A DNA stretch of 64,000 bases from Lentzea sp. NBRC 102530 (GTDB lineage Bacteria; Actinomycetota; Actinomycetes; Mycobacteriales; Pseudonocardiaceae): NCBI RefSeq assembly GCF_030269365.1, contig NZ_BSTF01000001.1:620001-684000 (forward strand), read 5' to 3'. The notes under the pieces are model-generated. The model was not told the origin of the DNA. It ran no database searches and saw only the letters and a list, made by a program, of their open reading frames with translations. Shown here piece after piece: positions 1 to 8,545 of the stretch (its first letter is position 1; each line of letters opens with the position of its first letter). A program made the position numbers and the translations under genes.

Positions 1-385
1 GGCATCGTCGCGGTGGCGTGCCCCTGGTGCCGCCGGGGAGCGGGGAGGCAGGGGTGTGAGGTGGCCAGATTCGTGATCACTCGGGTCCTCGGCGGTGCGC
101 GTGTTCGGCATGAGCGTTCGTGGCTCATGGGCTGTCGTGCTCTGGCGATCTGGTGTCGGGGGTGGTCCCGGCTCTCCGCCGGGACCACCCGGTGGTGAAC
201 GAGGCTGCCAGCGCGGCTCGCCGGGTCACACCGCTCGGTAGGCGGTCACGGGCCTGCCGTGCAGACCTGCGGTGTCTCGGTCGTCATGGCGAGCGACCTG
301 GCAGCACGCTCCGGTCGGGCTTCGGGTCTCAGGCGATCACCCCCTTTCCGGCGGTCCGCTGCGGTGCACCGCGTCACCTCACCGG
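1..385. other. gene-free stretch at window edge
   Basis: I see no convincing gene here. The short open frames on both strands have arginine/glycine-rich translations typical of wrong frames in GC-rich DNA. The only clear structure is a perfect hairpin at 161-189, listed separately. The stretch lies downstream of the heat-shock gene on the minus strand. Confidence 0.5.
161..189. terminator. perfect 12-bp hairpin, possible terminator
   Basis: The arms at 161-172 and 178-189 are perfectly complementary (GGTGGTCCCGGC and its reverse complement) around the 5-nt loop TCTCC. There is no T-tract, as is usual for actinobacterial terminators. It may end a plus-strand gene lying before the window, or the minus-strand heat-shock transcript about 200 bp further on. 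The assignment is inference. Confidence 0.4.
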
Positions 386-826
386 TCAGGCTTCGATCTC
401 CTCGCGGGTGGCCGGTTCCCGGCCGATCTGGATCCTGCGCGGCTTGGCCTGCTCCGAGACCGGGATGCGCAGGGTCAGCACGCCGGCGTCGTAACCGGCC
501 CTGATCCGGCCGGTGTCCAGGGTGTCGCCGAGGAACAGCCGGCGGGAGAACACGCCCAGCGGGCGTTCGGCGACCTGCATCTCCACCGCGTCGGCGGACG
601 GGGCGGGCCTGCGCTCAGCCTTGAGGGTGAGCACGTCGTGCTCGACGGTCAACTCGATCGCGTCCGGATCGACGCCGGGAAGGTCGAAGGCGACGACGAA
701 CTCGTCCCCGGCGCGGTGGGCGTCCATCGGCACCGCGGTGGGGCGCGACCAGGTTCCGGTGGCGTTGCCGGGCACCTGCTGCTTCACCCGGTCGAGATCC
801 CGGAACGGGTCGGTGCGCATCAACAT
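386..826 (-). CDS. small heat shock protein, Hsp20/alpha-crystallin family
   Basis: This is a 146-residue cytoplasmic ATP-independent holdase chaperone that would bind unfolding proteins during heat or oxidative stress. The alpha-crystallin domain spans roughly residues 30-125, from the segment around [13 protein letters not shown] to the typical [11 protein letters not shown] strand near the C terminus. ATG 826 is preferred because GGGAGGG lies 5 nt upstream; the frame stays open to 880 but has no better start. It is monocistronic, with its own promoter (871-899) overlapped by two RheA-like operators, which suggests heat-controlled repression as for Streptomyces hsp18. No repressor gene is adjacent. 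The family assignment is secure; the regulator is inferred. Confidence 0.93.
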   Translation of the reverse strand: MLMRTDPFRDLDRVKQQVPGNATGTWSRPTAVPMDAHRAGDEFVVAFDLPGVDPDAIELTVEHDVLTLKAERRPAPSADAVEMQVAERPLGVFSRRLFLGDTLDTGRIRAGYDAGVLTLRIPVSEQAKPRRIQIGREPATREEIEA

Positions 827-870
827 GACATCCCTCCCTGCTGTGGTCGTTGGTGTCAACGCGCGACACA

Positions 871-899
871 GGTATAGCACGTCATCGGAATGACGACAA
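871..899 (-). promoter_or_regulatory. sigma70-type promoter of the heat-shock gene
   Basis: On the minus strand the -35 TTGTCG (894-899) and -10 TATACC (871-876) are separated by exactly 17 bp. Transcription would start about 40 bp before ATG 826. The spacer and -35 box are covered by the first RheA-like operator, so repressor binding would block the polymerase. Confidence 0.65.
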
Positions 900-924
900 T
901 CATCATGTCATCGGAAAGACGACG
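880..924. promoter_or_regulatory. two RheA-like operators
   Basis: Two copies lie 26 bp apart: CGTCATC-N5-GACGACA at 880-898 and TGTCATC-N5-GACGACG at 906-924. The published operator of the Streptomyces heat sensor-repressor RheA is TGTCATC-N5-GATGACA, so each copy differs at two positions in total while the spacing is exact. They overlap and flank the promoter of the hsp20 gene. That a RheA homologue is encoded elsewhere in the genome is inference. Confidence 0.55.
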
Positions 925-1144
925 AATCCGGTCGCTCGCGTGAGATCGGGCATCGCATGTTCACGTCGCTGAAACCAACGCGGTGCCGTTGCTGACTTAG
1001 CGTTTCGCCATCCTCGACGAGATCGATCCATTCATCGGAACGGCTGCCACCTCACTGCCCGCGGCGCAGGGGCTGGCGGCGACCTGGTGGTGGCCGAAAG
1101 CCCAGATCGGCAACACCCACCCCGGTGCGACGTCCCCGCTGGGC

Positions 1145-3247
1145 ATGGTGTCCGCCTGCGCCTACTCCGGTGCCTATCCCACCGGGTACGGCCTCTACGC
1201 GAAGAACACCGAGGGACAGCCGGAAGAGTTGTTCGACCGGCTGCAGGCGTCCGGTTTCACCCACTTCCAGCAGTCCGGCACGGGTGCGATCCGCAAGTAC
1301 TACAACTACGTGCGGGTGACGCCGATGGTGCAGCAGCTGGACGTCCTCGGCGAGGCCTGGCCACTGCACGACGAGACCGCCGAAGCCGGCTACTACGCGG
1401 CCACCCTCGACACCGGCATCCGATGCGAGGTCACCGTCGGCACCAAGGTCGCCGTGCACCGGTACGTCTTTCCCGAGCACCGCAGCGCACGGGTCGTCGT
1501 CGACCTCTCCTGCGGCGGCCTGGCCATCGACCTCGGCCGCACGGTGCCGCTGCGGGCGCACGTGGAAAGCCTCGGCAACGGTCACGCGCAGGGAACGGTC
1601 GTGGTCGAGGGCGTGCCGCTCTCGGTGTACATCAAGGTCGACAGCCCGGGCTGGCGGCAGATGCTCTGGCACGACCGCCGGCTGATCGAGGGAGGCACGC
1701 GGCTCGACTTCGACCGCATCAGGCAGACCACGCTGCGCCCGTTCGGGATGCTCTACATGGGCCCCACCACCGCCGGGCAGAGCGTCGAGATCCAGATCGG
1801 GTTCTCCCTGCGCGGCTGCGAACAGGCCAGGGAGAACCTGTACCGCGAATGCGGTCGAGGGGTGCCGGCGTTCGACCCCGTCCGGGCGCAGACCAGGGCG
1901 CGGTGGCAGGACCACCTGGGCCGGGTGGAGGTCGAGGGCGGGTCACCGGCGCGGCGGCAGGTGTTCGCGACGGCCCTGTACCACTCCCTGATCAAGCCGT
2001 GCTTCGCCGACGACGAGAGCCCGTTCTGGCCGTCCTCCGGACCGTTCGTGTTCGACATCTGCACGATGTGGGACATCTACAAGACCCAGCTGCCGTTGCT
2101 CATGGCGATCTGCCCTGACCGGGCCGTCGACCTCCTCGAGTCGCTGATCCGGGTCTGCGAGGAGGAGGGGAACTTCCCCATCGGGTACCGGATGGCTCGC
2201 GGCGCGGACAGGTTCTTCCGGCAGGCGAGCGCGTTGGTCCACACCGCGCTCGCCGACGTGCACGCCCTCCGCCTCGGCGACCTGGACTGGACCTGGGCGC
2301 TGGTGCACATGTACGACGACCTGCGCCGGATGTACGGCGAGGACTTCTACGAGCACGGCGTCGTGCACCCGATCTCGCACACGCTCGACCTCGCCTACGC
2401 CTGCCACTGCACCTCCGGCGTCGCCCGGAACCTGAACGACGTGCAGCTCGCCGACGACCTGGACGCGCGCAGCCGCCTGTGGTCCAACGCGTTCGACCCG
2501 GACACCGGGCTGCTCCTCGACTCGTCGTTCTACGAGGGCGGCAAGTGGAACTACTCGTTCCGGCTGCTGCACGACATGGCCGCGCGCATCGCGATGGTCG
2601 GCGGGAACGAGGCCTTCGTCGGCATGCTCGACGCGTTCTTCGGCTACGGCGCCCGGCGCGTGACGCAGCCCGGGAGACGGCCCGACCCGGCGGAGATGGC
2701 GGCCGGCTACCTGCTGAACCGGTTCGAGGGGCTGAACAACGAGCCGGACATGGAAGCGCCGTGGTCCTACCACTACGCGGCGCGGCCGGACCGCACAGCC
2801 GAGATCGTGCACGCGGCCCTGACGTGGCAGTTCGGCACCGGGCGCGGCGGCCTGCCCGGCAACGACGACTCGGGCGGCCTGAGCTCCTGGTACGTGTGGG
2901 CGTCGCTGGGCCTGTTCCCGGTCGCCGGGCAGAACCTGTTCCTCGTCAACGCCCCCGCCTTCAGCCACGCCACCCTGCACCTCGGGGACCGCGACTTCGT
3001 GATCGAGACGCGGGGTCACCGCGAGACGTCCATCAGTTCTGACGGGGTGGAGGAGAACCCGCCGCCGCAGTACGTGCAGTCCGCCCAGCTCAACGGCACA
3101 CCGCTGGACGCGGCACACCTGCGCGCCACCGACGTCCACGCCGGTGGCCGGCTGGTCCTCGAACTCGGCCCGCGGCCCTCGGAATGGGGACGCAGGATCC
3201 TGCCGCCGTCCGTGTCCGAACCGTCCGGAAAGGGGGCTCGCCCGTGA
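1145..3247 (+). CDS. GH92 family alpha-mannosidase
   Basis: This is a putative calcium-dependent exo-alpha-mannosidase that trims alpha-mannosides. The family's C-terminal signature is clear: PGNDDSGGLSSWYVW, whose catalytic-region aspartates are near residues 574-575, preceded by NEPDMEAPWSY. No signal peptide is visible, so it is predicted cytoplasmic. The start is a problem. Coding homology continues upstream of ATG 1145 to about 1001, including DPFIGT and GNTHPGATSPLG, which are conserved at the GH92 N terminus, but that stretch has no ATG/GTG/TTG and is closed by an in-frame TAG at 998-1000. Translation from ATG 1145 would lose these motifs. Either a rare start (ATC/CTC near 1010-1013) is used or the gene is damaged. 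It overlaps the glycosyltransferase gene by 4 bp. Confidence 0.85.
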   Translation: MVSACAYSGAYPTGYGLYAKNTEGQPEELFDRLQASGFTHFQQSGTGAIRKYYNYVRVTPMVQQLDVLGEAWPLHDETAEAGYYAATLDTGIRCEVTVGTKVAVHRYVFPEHRSARVVVDLSCGGLAIDLGRTVPLRAHVESLGNGHAQGTVVVEGVPLSVYIKVDSPGWRQMLWHDRRLIEGGTRLDFDRIRQTTLRPFGMLYMGPTTAGQSVEIQIGFSLRGCEQARENLYRECGRGVPAFDPVRAQTRARWQDHLGRVEVEGGSPARRQVFATALYHSLIKPCFADDESPFWPSSGPFVFDICTMWDIYKTQLPLLMAICPDRAVDLLESLIRVCEEEGNFPIGYRMARGADRFFRQASALVHTALADVHALRLGDLDWTWALVHMYDDLRRMYGEDFYEHGVVHPISHTLDLAYACHCTSGVARNLNDVQLADDLDARSRLWSNAFDPDTGLLLDSSFYEGGKWNYSFRLLHDMAARIAMVGGNEAFVGMLDAFFGYGARRVTQPGRRPDPAEMAAGYLLNRFEGLNNEPDMEAPWSYHYAARPDRTAEIVHAALTWQFGTGRGGLPGNDDSGGLSSWYVWASLGLFPVAGQNLFLVNAPAFSHATLHLGDRDFVIETRGHRETSISSDGVEENPPPQYVQSAQLNGTPLDAAHLRATDVHAGGRLVLELGPRPSEWGRRILPPSVSEPSGKGARP

Positions 3248-4521
3248 CCAGGCCACGTCGCCGTCTCGTCATCGTGGTCCGGGCCGACCCGGTCATCTGC
3301 GGTCACTCGGGAGAAGCGCGCAACCTGGCCGAGGTCGCACTCACCCGCGGCTTCGACGACGTCCGGCTGCTGACCTGGCCGATTCCCGTGCTGCAGGCGG
3401 CGGGTCTGCCGCTCAAGCCGCTGGATCGGATCCTGCCCTACAGCGAGGGCATCACCGTGGAGCGGCCAGAGCCGGTCGGTGACTACCGGGTACCCGACGG
3501 CCGGTACCTGGCCGGGCTGACCGGGCGCCTGGTGGAACTGCTCGCCGAACCGGTCCCCACCACGTGCGTGTCGATGTACCTCGCTCCCCACGACGCCGTG
3601 GTCCGCGACGCCGTCGACGCGGCCCGCGCGGCCGGCTACGCGCCGGACGTCCACACCATCGCGAAGGCGGTCGGCTCGGACGTCACCAACGTGATCCGCT
3701 CGTGCCTGCGCGAGGAGCGGTTCGGGGCGGCCGTGGTCCTGTTCACCCGGTTCCTCGCCAACGACCAGGTGATCGCCGTCTCGGAGTACACCAAGCAGGA
3801 GATCATCGCCTGCGCGGAGACCGTGGACACGCACTGCGGCACCAGGTTCGCCCGCCAGTGCGCGCGCCGGATCTCGGTCAGCTACCCGCCGATCGACACC
3901 TCGGCCTACCTGGACCTCGATCCGTCGCTGGTGGACACCGCTCTGCGACGGCGCGGCCTGGAACGGGACGGCTACGTGCTGTTCCTGTCTCGGGTGACAC
4001 GGGCCAAGGGCGTCTACGACCTGGTGGAGGCCTACGCGCGGTGCCGGGCGCGGTCACGGGTGAAGCTCGTGGTCGCCGGCAACGGCCCCGAACTGGAGCA
4101 CCTCCAGGCGATCACCCGGCACGACGACCGGATCCTCTTCCTCACCGACGTGGAGGACGAGGAGAAGCCGATGCTGATGAACGGCTGCGCCGCGTACGCA
4201 CTGCCGACCAAGCCCGAACCGGACTTCGTCGAGACCTTCGGCATCGCGCTGACCGAGAAGATGCTCGCGGGCGGCGGGCCGGTGATCACCACCGGCACCG
4301 GAGGCGTCGGCGAAGCGGTGGGCGGGACGGCCGTCGTCGTCGAGGCGGGCAACCCCGCCCACATCGCCGCCGCGATGGACCGGGTGGTACTCGACATGAC
4401 AGCCGAGGAACGGGAACTCATGGCGGACCGAGCACGCGAGCACGCCCTGTCCTTCGACCGCGTGCGGGTGTTCGACGACCTCTTCGCCACGTCCGGCACA
4501 GCGGCCGCTCTCACGGGGTGA
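3244..4521 (+). CDS. GT4-family glycosyltransferase
   Basis: This 425-residue protein is a GT-B fold retaining glycosyltransferase that would transfer a nucleotide-activated sugar in the cytoplasm. The Rossmann halves are visible, with FLSRVTRAKGVYDLVEA opening the C-terminal domain and the EX7E catalytic motif (ETFGIALTE) at about residues 330-338. GTG 3244 is chosen because it overlaps the TGA of the mannosidase gene (GTGA) and follows an AAGGGGG ribosome site. Coupling to an alpha-mannosidase suggests that one sugar polymer or glycoside is both built and trimmed, possibly mannose-containing. Substrate unknown. Confidence 0.85.
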   Translation: MTRPRRRLVIVVRADPVICGHSGEARNLAEVALTRGFDDVRLLTWPIPVLQAAGLPLKPLDRILPYSEGITVERPEPVGDYRVPDGRYLAGLTGRLVELLAEPVPTTCVSMYLAPHDAVVRDAVDAARAAGYAPDVHTIAKAVGSDVTNVIRSCLREERFGAAVVLFTRFLANDQVIAVSEYTKQEIIACAETVDTHCGTRFARQCARRISVSYPPIDTSAYLDLDPSLVDTALRRRGLERDGYVLFLSRVTRAKGVYDLVEAYARCRARSRVKLVVAGNGPELEHLQAITRHDDRILFLTDVEDEEKPMLMNGCAAYALPTKPEPDFVETFGIALTEKMLAGGGPVITTGTGGVGEAVGGTAVVVEAGNPAHIAAAMDRVVLDMTAEERELMADRAREHALSFDRVRVFDDLFATSGTAAALTG

Positions 4522-4528
4522 CCCCGTG
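4512..4528 (+). terminator. short hairpin over the glycosyltransferase stop codon
   Basis: The 8-bp arms CACGGGGT (4512-4519) and ACCCCGTG (4521-4528) are separated by one base and include the TGA stop. It is too tight to form a good RNA loop without opening a base pair, so it is only a weak terminator candidate. The following 200 bp up to the anti-sigma gene hold no gene I can recognise. Confidence 0.3.
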
Positions 4529-4740
4529 CCTGCCCAGCAGACCTGACGACCCCGCCGGCGTGCGGCAGCAGCGTCCGCACCTCGCCGACGACGTCGGTGA
4601 TGTGCGAGGTGGCGAGGATCTCGGTGCCCTTGGTGACGCCGTGGACGGCGGCGGTGGTGAGGCCGGAGACCACGCTCAGGCGGTGTCGTCGTCGAACTGC
4701 CGCAGACGGCTGGTCCCGCCCTTCCCGTGCGGTCAACGCG

Positions 4741-5373
4741 TCATCGCTGCGGGAACGTCGAGGACAGGGTGATCGTCCCGGCGGCGTCCCGGACGACGAA
4801 ACCGGACGCGTTCGCGCGCAGGACCGAGCTGTTCAGGTTGCAGTGCATGACGTTCGTGCCGGTGCCGATGAACGAGCCCGCGGACACCTCGCCGCCGTCG
4901 GCGCGGGTGACGGCGACCTGGTAGGTCTGCCCGGCGGCGAACCCCTGGCCGTCGAGCTTGATCTCGACGCCCCAGGTGTGCGGGACGAGGGACGCCTCCG
5001 CGGTGACACCGGGAGCCTGCCGGTCGAGCGCGACCGGTTCGAGCGGCACGCTCGGGCTCAGGAACCACCACGTCGCGCCCGCGATCACCACGGCGGCAGC
5101 GGCCGCGAGGAGGAGCGGAGTGCGCCCGCGTCGTCCGCGCTGGGCGTCGACCCGTTGCACGACGAGCTCTTCCAGGTGCGCGGGCACGGTGACGTCGTCG
5201 GCGTCCACGCGGGCCAGCGCGCGGACGACCGGGGCGAGCTCGGCGACCGTGCGCCGGCATTCCGCGCAGTCGTCGAGGTGGTCCTGCACGGCGGCGAGTT
5301 CGGGGCCGGTGAGGTGGTTCAGGACGTAGGTGCCGAGCAGTTCGGTTCGCCGGTGGTGCACGAAGTCGTTCAC
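4741..5373 (-). CDS. anti-sigma factor with zinc-finger domain
   Basis: A 210-residue membrane anti-sigma factor. The N-terminal 60 residues hold a zf-HC2/ZAS motif (HLDDCAEC, i.e. H-x3-C-x2-C) that binds the sigma factor. A single membrane helix lies near residues 85-105 (LLLAAAAAVVIAGATWWFL), and the rest is an extracytoplasmic RskA-like domain. GTG 5373 overlaps the TGA of the upstream sigma gene (GTGA), so the two are translationally coupled. It would hold the sigma factor inactive at the membrane until a signal triggers proteolysis; the signal is unknown. Confidence 0.88.
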   Translation of the reverse strand: MNDFVHHRRTELLGTYVLNHLTGPELAAVQDHLDDCAECRRTVAELAPVVRALARVDADDVTVPAHLEELVVQRVDAQRGRRGRTPLLLAAAAAVVIAGATWWFLSPSVPLEPVALDRQAPGVTAEASLVPHTWGVEIKLDGQGFAAGQTYQVAVTRADGGEVSAGSFIGTGTNVMHCNLNSSVLRANASGFVVRDAAGTITLSSTFPQR

Positions 5374-5891
5374 AGTCGCACCCCCATCTCCTCCATCGCC
5401 AGCCGCAACGCTTTCAGGCCGAAGAAGACCCGGCTGCGCAGCGTCACCTGTGACACGCCCTGTTCGGCCGCGACGTCCGGGTAGGACCGGCCGCGCAGGT
5501 AAGTCTCCACCAGGGCCACGCGGTGGTTGTCGCTGATCCGCAGGAGTGCCTGCTCGACCAGGCGCTGGTCGAGCACCGCGTCGGCGTGGTCGGAGGCGGC
5601 TTCCGGCCGGTTCGCCGCCGCCGCGACCAGCCGCCGGTCGTGCCGGGCACGCGCCCGCAGCTCGTCGATGACGACGTTGCGCGCGATCGCGAACAACCAC
5701 ACGCGCGCGCTCGCCACGTCCGGATCGAACCGTTCGGCGGACCGCCACGCTCGCAGGAACACCTCCTGCACCACCTCCTCGGCCGCCTGGCGGTCCCCGA
5801 GCTGCCGCAGGGCGAACCGGTAGACCTCCGGGCCGTGCGCGGCGTACACGGTTCTGAGGTCGAGCTCCGCCCGCTTGCCGATGATCGCCAT
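5370..5891 (-). CDS. ECF sigma-70 family RNA polymerase sigma factor
   Basis: A 173-residue ECF sigma factor. Region 2 lies at about residues 14-80 (AAEEVVQEVFLRAWR, VWLFAIARNVVIDELR) and region 4 at about residues 110-165 (GRSYPDVAAEQGVSQVTLRSRV). ATG 5891 has GGGGAG 5 nt upstream. It is co-transcribed with its zinc-finger anti-sigma and divergent from a secreted DUF4394 protein that is a plausible target. A GAACCGGGTTC palindrome in the shared intergenic region could hold -35 elements for both directions. Confidence 0.9.
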   Translation of the reverse strand: MAIIGKRAELDLRTVYAAHGPEVYRFALRQLGDRQAAEEVVQEVFLRAWRSAERFDPDVASARVWLFAIARNVVIDELRARARHDRRLVAAAANRPEAASDHADAVLDQRLVEQALLRISDNHRVALVETYLRGRSYPDVAAEQGVSQVTLRSRVFFGLKALRLAMEEMGVRL

Positions 5892-5912
5892 GAGCTCCCC
5901 GTCGCCACTCCT

Positions 5913-5936
5913 GAACCGGGTTCGGCGCCGGAGTCC
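5913..5936 (+). promoter_or_regulatory. candidate ECF-type promoter
   Basis: GAAC (5913-5916) and GTCC (5933-5936) are separated by 16 bp, resembling the GAAC/GTC-type -35 and -10 elements of many ECF sigma factors. GAACCGGGTTC (5913-5923) is itself palindromic, so the -35 could serve both directions. It sits between the sigma gene and the DUF4394 gene. Assigning it to this particular sigma factor is inference. Confidence 0.3.
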
Positions 5937-6034
5937 GCGCGGATGGGTCTGATTTGTTCGGTTCGTGCTTCAACACCGGGCCAGGAGGCGCCGTACACAC
6001 CTGTGTTCCGCGTTCACCGCACTTGGGAGAGACC

Positions 6035-6886
6035 ATGCGCATCGTTCGCACGACCGTCATCGCCGCGGCGGCGGCACTGCTCGCCGGCGTGCTCGGCGCG
6101 GCGCCCGCCTCGGCGTCCGGCGACCAGCTCCGCGTCCACCTGCTCACCGACGACGGCGTGCTCAGCACCCGCAGCTGGTCGTCCCCGCTGTTGGACCGGC
6201 AGCGCGTCCGCGTCACCGGCCTGAAGGCGCACGACCGGCTGGTGGGCATCGACGTGCGGCCCGCCACCGGCGTCCTCTACGCGATCGGCCGCTCGGGCCA
6301 GCTCTACACCCTCGACGCCCGCACCGGCCGCGCCACCGCCGTCGGCACCCCGATCACCCTCAGCGGCAGGGCCATCGGGTTCGACTTCAACCCGACCGTC
6401 GACCGCATCCGCCTGGTCACCTCGGCCGGTCAGAACCTGCGCCTCGTTCCCGACACGGGCGCGCTCGCCGCGACGGACACCCCTCTCGCCTACGCACCGG
6501 GGGATCGGGCGGCGGGCTCCACCCCCGAGGTGTCCGCGGCCGGCTACACCAACAGCGTCGCCGGCGCCACGTCCACGACGCTCTACGACCTCGACAGCGC
6601 CAAGGACACCCTCGTCACCCAGGGCACCGCCGCCGGCGTCACCCCGGTCGTCTCGCCGAACACCGGCCAGCTGTTCACCGTCGGCAAGCTCGGCGTCGAC
6701 GTCGAGAAGACCAACGGCTTCGACATCGCGACCGTCAACGGCCGCCACCACGCCCTCGCCGCCGTGGGGCAGGGCCTGCCGCTGCTGGGCGGCTCGCTGC
6801 TGGTGAAGATCAACCTGGAGACCGGGCGCGCCTCGGTCGTCGGACTCGCGGGCGGGCAGGTCGTCGGCGTGGCCTTCGCGAAGTAA
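6035..6886 (+). CDS. secreted DUF4394 domain protein
   Basis: A 283-residue exported protein of unknown function. A Sec signal peptide covers residues 1-28 (hydrophobic AAAAALLAGVLGA, cleavage after ASA). The mature part is a beta-propeller-like DUF4394 domain with repeated blade motifs such as GIDVRPATGVLYAIG and GFDFNPTVDRIRLV. ATG 6035 has GGGAGAG 5 nt upstream. It is divergent from the ECF sigma/anti-sigma pair and probably in its regulon (inference). Its transcript would end at the hairpin 6897-6948. Confidence 0.88.
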   Translation: MRIVRTTVIAAAAALLAGVLGAAPASASGDQLRVHLLTDDGVLSTRSWSSPLLDRQRVRVTGLKAHDRLVGIDVRPATGVLYAIGRSGQLYTLDARTGRATAVGTPITLSGRAIGFDFNPTVDRIRLVTSAGQNLRLVPDTGALAATDTPLAYAPGDRAAGSTPEVSAAGYTNSVAGATSTTLYDLDSAKDTLVTQGTAAGVTPVVSPNTGQLFTVGKLGVDVEKTNGFDIATVNGRHHALAAVGQGLPLLGGSLLVKINLETGRASVVGLAGGQVVGVAFAK

Positions 6887-6896
6887 CCCGCGTGCC

Positions 6897-6948
6897 GCTG
6901 GAGTTCCTCCGCCGTCACCTCGCGAACGCCTGGCGGAGGAACTCCAGC
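6897..6948. terminator. bidirectional terminator overlapping the esterase 3' end
   Basis: The 17-bp arms (6897-6913 and 6932-6948) are perfectly complementary around an 18-nt loop. The loop contains the stop codon of the minus-strand hydrolase (6915-6917), and one arm encodes its last LEFLRQ residues. The hairpin serves two convergent genes at once. Confidence 0.75.
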
Positions 6949-8432
6949 ACGACGAAACGCGCGGCCTGCGCTGGAATCGAGCCCCAGACGAGGTCGAAGC
7001 AGTGATCGGCCCGCTTGAGCGAGACCAGCGTCGGCAGCTCCGGCGCCACCATGTACGGCGTGATGGTCTCCAGCGGCACCCACTGGTCCTGCGCGCCTGT
7101 GACGACGCAGACACGCGCGGGCGCGGACTCGACGTGAGCGATGGGCGAACTCCACTCCCAGCGGTCCGCCACCTCCTGCGGCGTGCCACCGAGGAAGTCG
7201 ACCAGCGGAGCCACCTCCCGGCCGACCGGGCTGACGCGCTTGTGCCGCAACGTGTCGTAGAGCGACAGCAGGTCCACCGGCCCGTACACCGACACGACGG
7301 CCCGCGGGCGCGGGTGCTCCCCGAGGCTCGCCGCGAGCAACGCGAGGTGCCCGCCCGCGGACGAACCGAACAACGCGACCCGGTCCGGGTCGACGCCGAG
7401 CGCGCCCGCGTGCGCCTCCACCCACCGCACACCGTCGATCACGTCGAACGGAGCGACGTCCCACCGCGCGGGCGGAGCCAGCCGGTAGCTGATGCAGACA
7501 GCGCGATAACCGTTGTCCGCCAACCAGTTCGCGTACGCACGCAGCTGCCGCCAGTTCCCGCCCGCCCAGCCTCCGCCGTGCACGAGCACGACAGCGGGTC
7601 CCGTCGTCGTGCGGTCCGCCGGATGCCAGACGCCGAGCGGAAGGGACACACCGTCGCGGGTGACGAGTTCGCGGGTCTCCGGTGCCCGCGCGCGAAGGAA
7701 CCCCGTGAGGTCCAGGAACGCGGAAGCCAGCGAGGGCCGGACGCCCATCGCCAACGCCTGCCCCCACTGCGCTCCGGCCACGCACACCTGCGCACCCGCG
7801 GTCACCGCCGCGACGACCGCGAAGACGAGATCGCCGGCGAACACGGCCACCACGGCCAGCGCTGCGGCCAGCAGTGCCAGCGGAGGCGCGAGGCTGAGCG
7901 TCAGCGCGCGGACGACCCACAACACCGGTGCGGGGGAGGGGAGCAGCGACACCGCCGCGAGTGCGGCGATCAGGACGATGCCGGTCTGGTACAAGCGGAT
8001 CGGCCTCTCCGACGGGCTCCAGCGCCGAGCCACACCGCCCAACGCCGCGGACACCGGTGATTCGGCGACTCCCGCGGCGCGGATTGGTGTGACGGCATCG
8101 CCCGCGGTCGCTGGAGCACCGTGAACTGCCGGTACGTGCGCAACACCGGTCTGGTCGCGCTCGGCGGGCACCGGTACTGGCGCCGACGGTGGTGGCGGGC
8201 CGGTCGGACTCGTCGAGGCCTCCGTGCCGAGGGCTGAGTGCGGCAGCGCGCCGGTGGAGCTGCTGGTGGGCACCGCGAGCACGGTCTTCTGGCCGGGGAC
8301 TCTCGTGCGGTGGCCAAGCGTCCGGACCTCATACCGGGCACGAGCTCGACCACGAGGCCGGCCGCCTACCTGTTCACTCGAAAGTGCGACTGATTCGGTA
8401 GTTGCGGGTGGCCAGTGGTATCTGGTTTCCAC
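6915..8432 (-). CDS. membrane-anchored alpha/beta hydrolase (esterase)
   Basis: A predicted carboxylesterase/lipase of the hormone-sensitive-lipase-like or BD-FAE type. The C-terminal half has HGGGW (oxyanion hole), GSSAGG (nucleophile Ser), GAQDQWVP (Asp) and RADHCFD (His). Two to four hydrophobic helices lie before the catalytic domain (LYQTGIVLIAALAAVSLL and the long A/V/L-rich stretch after it), so the domain is membrane-tethered. The start is uncertain. The frame opens at GTG 8432 with a weak ribosome site and gives a low-complexity Pro/Ser/Ala-rich N terminus of about 100 residues; an internal GTG (for example 8054) could be the real start. It is divergent from the SigK-like gene. Confidence 0.8.
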   Translation of the reverse strand: METRYHWPPATTESVALSSEQVGGRPRGRARARYEVRTLGHRTRVPGQKTVLAVPTSSSTGALPHSALGTEASTSPTGPPPPSAPVPVPAERDQTGVAHVPAVHGAPATAGDAVTPIRAAGVAESPVSAALGGVARRWSPSERPIRLYQTGIVLIAALAAVSLLPSPAPVLWVVRALTLSLAPPLALLAAALAVVAVFAGDLVFAVVAAVTAGAQVCVAGAQWGQALAMGVRPSLASAFLDLTGFLRARAPETRELVTRDGVSLPLGVWHPADRTTTGPAVVLVHGGGWAGGNWRQLRAYANWLADNGYRAVCISYRLAPPARWDVAPFDVIDGVRWVEAHAGALGVDPDRVALFGSSAGGHLALLAASLGEHPRPRAVVSVYGPVDLLSLYDTLRHKRVSPVGREVAPLVDFLGGTPQEVADRWEWSSPIAHVESAPARVCVVTGAQDQWVPLETITPYMVAPELPTLVSLKRADHCFDLVWGSIPAQAARFVVLEFLRQAFAR

Positions 8433-8545
8433 CGCGACTTTCCCGGTGCTCTTCGATGCGTGCCGCGTGGCACGACGCGCGCCTCACCCGTCCGAGTGGG
8501 TGTCGGCTCCGCTCGGAGGTCGGTCAGGTGACGAAGAGGAGCAGG

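Noticed and set aside
361..372. Palindrome GCGGTGCACCGC downstream of hsp20
   Set aside because: It has no loop and is short; such palindromes are common by chance at this GC content.
4560..4690. Minus-strand reading with TEILATSHITDVVGEVRTLL, resembling a protein fragment
   Set aside because: Only about 40 codons look protein-like, with no start, no family match and no continuation. Too weak to call a gene or pseudogene.
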